Source: JAGLSB01 sp023135955 (lineage in GTDB: Bacteria > Bacteroidota > Bacteroidia > Bacteroidales > GCA-2748055). From it: DNA of 18,035 nt. Each line of letters begins with the position of its first letter. The stretch's first letter is position 1. This document shows positions 15,156 to 18,035 of this stretch, piece by piece. The position numbers and the translations under genes were made by a program. The notes beneath the pieces are model-generated. The model was given only the letters and a program-made list of their open reading frames with translations, ran no database searches and was not told the origin of the DNA. The stretch covers positions 1 to 18,035 of the forward strand of contig DAOVIO010000076.1 in assembly GCA_030673645.1 (NCBI GenBank). The letters run 5' to 3'.

Positions 15156-15175
15156 GTTTAACACATATGTCAAAC
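15156..15175. promoter_or_regulatory. Imperfect palindrome, candidate TetR operator
   Basis: GTTTAACACA|TATGTCAAAC is a 20-bp near-palindrome matching its own reverse complement at 16 of 20 positions. It lies 17 bp before the TetR-type start, downstream of AT-rich possible promoter sequence (TATATTTA, around 15141-15148). TetR regulators commonly bind palindromes of this size next to their own gene, so autoregulation is the natural reading. No binding data can be inferred. Confidence 0.5.
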
Positions 15176-15192
15176 TAAATTGTTTAATTGAT

Positions 15193-15814
15193 ATGGTGAC
15201 ATCTGAAGAGGGCTTATCCACAGAAATGGAGAAGAATATTATTGAGGCTGCCACTCGTATATTTGTAAAATGGGGAAAGAAAGGCGCTTCAATGCAACTC
15301 ATTGCTGATGAGGCAGGTATAAACAGAACTCTGCTAAATTATTATTTCAGGTCTAAAGAGAAACTTTTCATTAATGTTTTCGATCGAGTCTTTTGTAACC
15401 TTATTAAACAAGCATCTGATATACTTGAATCTGATATTGACATCATTGAAAAACTTAGTAGTTTCATTGATATTTATATTTCTGGTTTACTAAACAATCC
15501 TTATATTCCTGTATTTATTCTGAATGAATTAAATACTAATCCTGAGCATTTAGTCAGAATATTTAAAAGCTCTGGAATAAAACCTTTGCAATCTAATGCA
15601 GGACATGGAAAAAGCTATGGAGGAAGGAAGGTTAATTAAAACAGATCCTATTCATTTAATTGTAAACTTAATTTCATTGGTTGTTTTTCCTCTTGCAGCA
15701 AAACCTTTAGTATCCGGTATGATTCTTTCTGAGCAGGATATAGAATTCGATGATTTTATGAAAGAAAGAATTCCCAGATTGAAAGAGTATTTTTTACAAT
15801 CAATAACACCATAA
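15193..15814 (+). pseudogene. TetR-family transcriptional regulator, split by a frameshift
   Basis: The first frame (15193-15639) encodes a standard TetR N-terminal domain with helix-turn-helix (AATRIFVKWGKKGASMQLIA ... GINRTLLNYYF), then half of the ligand domain up to about residue 130 (SSGIKPLQS). It then reads nonsense and stops. The rest of the domain (MQDMEKAMEEGRLIKTDP ... KERIPRLKEYFLQS) continues in the +1 frame to the TAA at 15812-15814. Removing one base around 15590-15596 joins them as KPLQS-MQDMEKAMEEG and gives about 206 residues, the normal TetR length. No classical programmed-frameshift signal is obvious, so this is a mutation or a sequencing error. The efflux genes start 4 nt later. 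If real, the truncated protein keeps its DNA-binding domain but lacks part of its dimer/ligand domain, which could derepress the pump. Confidence 0.85.
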
Positions 15815-15818
15815 GCGA

Positions 15819-17072
15819 ATGAAGTATCTCATCGTATTTATCATTTTAGTTTTTCCTCTTAATATTATTGCACAGGAGGATTTAAATCTTGAAAAATGTT
15901 TGCAGGCTGCTGTAGAAAATCATCCCAGAGCTGGGGACAAGGAGCTGATGGAAAGTATCAGCGGAAATAATATCCTGAATGTGAATTCAAAATGGAAACC
16001 TGAAGTTAATTTAAATGGCCAATTTACATACCAGTCTGATGTTATTGATATAGGAGACATGGCAATTGTAGGATTTCCTTTGGCTCCGCAGGATCAGTAT
16101 AAGTTATACTTTGATTTGAAGCAGACATTTTATGATGGTGGTAGAATAAAACAGCAGAAAGTTATTGAAGAGATCAGTATGAAATCTGGTCTTAAGCAGC
16201 TTGAATCAGAAATAGAGACTGTCAAAGCTGATGTAATTGAAATGTATTACAATATTTTACAACTTCAGGAAGGTATTGATATACAGTCACTCATGATGAC
16301 ACTTTTAGAGGAAAAAGAAGCAATAATCTTTACAGGGATTGAAAATGGTGTGATGATGGAATCAGATCTTAGTCTGTTGGAAATTGAAATTCTTCAAATT
16401 GAACAGGAAAAGCGCTCATCTGAATTACAAAAAAACGCTATAATATATGTTCTATCCGGCAAATGCAACCTGGAAATGAATGAAAATACAGTCTTCACTC
16501 AAAGTAATCTAGCTTTTAAAGTATCTGAATTAAATAGAAGGGAGCTCGAATTCTTTCAAAGTCAAAAGGAATTATTGGATGCTACAATGGTGATTAAAGA
16601 GAAAAACAGGTTGCCAGTTCTCTATGGTTTTGGACAACTGGGTTATGGCAATCCTGGACTAAACATGCTCAGCGATGAATTTGACACTTATTATTATGTA
16701 GGTGCAGGTTTGAAATGGAATTTGTGGGATTGGAAAGATACCAGACGTGAAAAGGAGAATTTAGTTTATCAAAATAATCTTATTGACAATAAGAAGCTTG
16801 AATTTGAACAAAATGTTCGGGATGCTTTAATTAATCAGCAGTCTGTTATTCAGAGTCATGAAGAAAACATTACGTCTCTCAAAATTTTACTTGAAAAACG
16901 TATGGGAATTGTAAAAACATATGAATCTCAATTGCGGGAAGGAACAATAAAGACAATTGATTATTTGTCGGTAGTAAATGAGGAAAAAATTGCAAGAATA
17001 AAACTTTTGAATGAGAATATCTCTCTTCAAAAGGCTATTGCTAAATATAACTATCTAAATGGCGAATTATAA
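15819..17072 (+). CDS. TolC-family outer-membrane efflux protein
   Basis: 417 residues with a cleavable signal peptide (MKYLIVFIILVFPLNIIAQ). It then shows the TolC layout of two related halves with long helices: LEKCLQAAVENHP at the start, beta-strand stretches such as LNGQFTYQS and LYFDLKQTFYDGGRIK, and the second-half motif YYVGAGLKWNLWDWKDTRRE followed by long coiled helices. Three such chains form the outer-membrane exit duct of tripartite exporters. It begins 4 nt after the TetR-type gene and is followed by a membrane-fusion lipoprotein and an ABC ATPase, giving an order like that of YbhG/YbhF-type ABC exporters. Exported substrate unknown. Confidence 0.92.
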   Translation: MKYLIVFIILVFPLNIIAQEDLNLEKCLQAAVENHPRAGDKELMESISGNNILNVNSKWKPEVNLNGQFTYQSDVIDIGDMAIVGFPLAPQDQYKLYFDLKQTFYDGGRIKQQKVIEEISMKSGLKQLESEIETVKADVIEMYYNILQLQEGIDIQSLMMTLLEEKEAIIFTGIENGVMMESDLSLLEIEILQIEQEKRSSELQKNAIIYVLSGKCNLEMNENTVFTQSNLAFKVSELNRRELEFFQSQKELLDATMVIKEKNRLPVLYGFGQLGYGNPGLNMLSDEFDTYYYVGAGLKWNLWDWKDTRREKENLVYQNNLIDNKKLEFEQNVRDALINQQSVIQSHEENITSLKILLEKRMGIVKTYESQLREGTIKTIDYLSVVNEEKIARIKLLNENISLQKAIAKYNYLNGEL

Positions 17073-17088
17073 AATTAAAAATATTGCT

Positions 17089-17979
17089 ATGAATTCAGTT
17101 AAAATCTTTGCCCTGGGAATAATTATCAGCTCATTCATAATCTCATGTACAGAGTCGGATCCAGAGGCTTTTGCATACGGAAATTTTGAATCTGAGGATG
17201 TTTTGATCTCTTCTGAAACCACAGGAAAAATACTTCAAATGAGTATAAGTGAAGGTGATAATTTAGAAAAAGGGGATAATATTGCTATTATCGACACTAC
17301 TCAGTTGCATTTAAAGAGTTTACAACTTAAAGCATCGAGAAAAGGGGTTGCTTCCCGATTAAATCAGCTTGCAAAGCAAAAGGATGTTAATAAGGTGAAT
17401 ATTTCAATTCTTGAAAAGGAAATAATACGTTTCGGTAGTTTGTTTCTTGAAAAAGCGGCCACAAAGAAACAGCTGGATGATTTGGAAGGAAAACTAGAAA
17501 TTATATTAGCACAAGACAAAACCATTGATTCTCAAAAAGGAACTATTTATGCCGAGTTGGAATCAATCGACTTACAAATTCTGCAATTAAAAGATCAATT
17601 GGAAAGATCATACATAAAGGCTCCTTTTTCATGTTCGGTTCTTGAAAAATATGCGATGGAAGAAGAACTTGCTGCTGCTGGTCGTAAAATTGTAAAGATC
17701 ACAGATCTTTCTTATCTCAATCTGAGGGTCTTTATTCAAGGCGATCAACTCAGCTCCGTCAAACTTGGAGGCAAGGTTCAAGTAATATATGATGGTGCTA
17801 ATGGTTTAGAAACGACTAGTGGTGAATTGATCTGGGTGAGCTCAGAGGCCGAATTTACTCCTAAGATTATTCAAACACGCGAAGACCGCGTTAGCCTGGT
17901 ATATGCTGCAAAAATTAAAGTTAAAAATGATGGTTCGCTGAAGATTGGAATGCCGGGTGAAGTTAATATTGAGGATTAA
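17089..17979 (+). CDS. HlyD/YbhG-like membrane-fusion (periplasmic adaptor) lipoprotein
   Basis: 296 residues from the ATG at 17089, chosen because MNSVKIFALGIIISSFIISC is then a compact lipoprotein signal with Cys20 as the lipid site. An in-frame ATG at 17059 inside the TolC gene would add ten residues and is an alternative. After the lipidated Cys come the first lipoyl half-motif (GKILQMSISEGDNLEKGDNI), a long alpha-helical hairpin (about 65-165), and the second lipoyl half (RSYIKAPFSCSVLEKYAMEE). A beta-barrel region follows (KITDLSYLNLRVFIQG). This is the adaptor that bridges an inner-membrane ABC exporter to TolC. It lies between tolC and the ABC ATPase in the same operon. Confidence 0.9.
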   Translation: MNSVKIFALGIIISSFIISCTESDPEAFAYGNFESEDVLISSETTGKILQMSISEGDNLEKGDNIAIIDTTQLHLKSLQLKASRKGVASRLNQLAKQKDVNKVNISILEKEIIRFGSLFLEKAATKKQLDDLEGKLEIILAQDKTIDSQKGTIYAELESIDLQILQLKDQLERSYIKAPFSCSVLEKYAMEEELAAAGRKIVKITDLSYLNLRVFIQGDQLSSVKLGGKVQVIYDGANGLETTSGELIWVSSEAEFTPKIIQTREDRVSLVYAAKIKVKNDGSLKIGMPGEVNIED

Positions 17980-17991
17980 TATTGAACATTA

Positions 17992-18035
17992 ATGTCCATA
18001 ATAAAAGTACATAAGCTTTTTAAATCTTTTGGTGA
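17992..18035 (+). CDS. ABC transporter ATP-binding protein, first 14 codons only
   Basis: The frame starts ATG at 17992, 12 nt after the adaptor stop, and reads MSIIKVHKLFKSFG before the window ends. The I-x-V-x-x-L-x-K-x-F/Y-G pattern is the usual start of ABC ATPase domains, just before the Walker A loop. With TetR, TolC and adaptor genes upstream, a YbhF-like exporter ATPase is expected, with permease genes beyond the window. The Walker motifs are not visible. Confidence 0.75.
   Translation, partial: MSIIKVHKLFKSFG

Noticed and set aside
15596..15814. Separate 72-residue gene
   Set aside because: It reads as the C-terminal part of the TetR protein begun at 15193, displaced by one frame, not an independent gene.

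Overview
The window reads as a chromosomal piece of a Bacteroidota bacterium, probably from the Bacteroidales/Marinilabiliales side. The sequence is AT-rich and start codons are not preceded by clear Shine-Dalgarno boxes. Several starts have the Bacteroidota -7 motif TAnnTTTG a short way upstream. Gene types typical of the phylum are present: an ECF sigma/anti-sigma/DUF4097 module, many lipoproteins with a Cys lipobox, and PepD-type and M28 peptidases. No genus can be fixed from sequence alone.

Layout. Positions 1-979 hold the 3' part of a secreted protein of unknown function. At 1095-2719 a rubredoxin (+) and a PepD-type dipeptidase (-) converge and share their stop codons. At 3051-4792 an isocitrate/isopropylmalate-family dehydrogenase, best read as an NADP isocitrate dehydrogenase, is followed 5 nt later by an HD-superfamily protein whose HD motif reads Ala-Asp. 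An SLC13-type transporter with two TrkA-C domains follows (4899-6683), then a 7-bp tandem repeat, then a Tat-signal aldo/keto reductase (-). The short gap 7756-8005 appears to be a gene graveyard: a sulfatase-like C-terminal tail on + and a second protein-like tail on -. A lipoprotein isoaspartyl peptidase/asparaginase (-) ends at 8006.

The 724-bp gap 9017-9740 has no convincing gene. It carries GC-richer dispersed-repeat material, a REP-like cluster of three small hairpins, and a nested-hairpin terminator that closes the next minus-strand operon. That operon (11906 down to 9741) encodes an ECF sigma factor, a one-TM anti-sigma-like protein and a secreted DUF4097-type beta-helix protein. It is a classic signal-responsive cell-envelope module. 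Divergent from it is a tiny, extremely acidic lipoprotein built on three near-identical 24-bp repeats, with its own promoter motif and strong terminator. A second minus-strand operon (14964 down to 12359) encodes an M28 metallopeptidase lipoprotein with PA and PDZ domains plus an unrecognised polytopic membrane protein.

The right end (15193-18035) is an efflux operon: TetR-type regulator, TolC-like outer-membrane protein, HlyD/YbhG-like membrane-fusion lipoprotein, and the first codons of an ABC ATPase. The regulator is split by a +1 frameshift, and an imperfect palindrome just upstream of it is a good operator candidate. I see no wholly new multi-gene system. The best leads are the broken regulator with its operator, the decayed gene tails, the repeat clusters, the degenerate HD protein and the repeat-built acidic lipoprotein.
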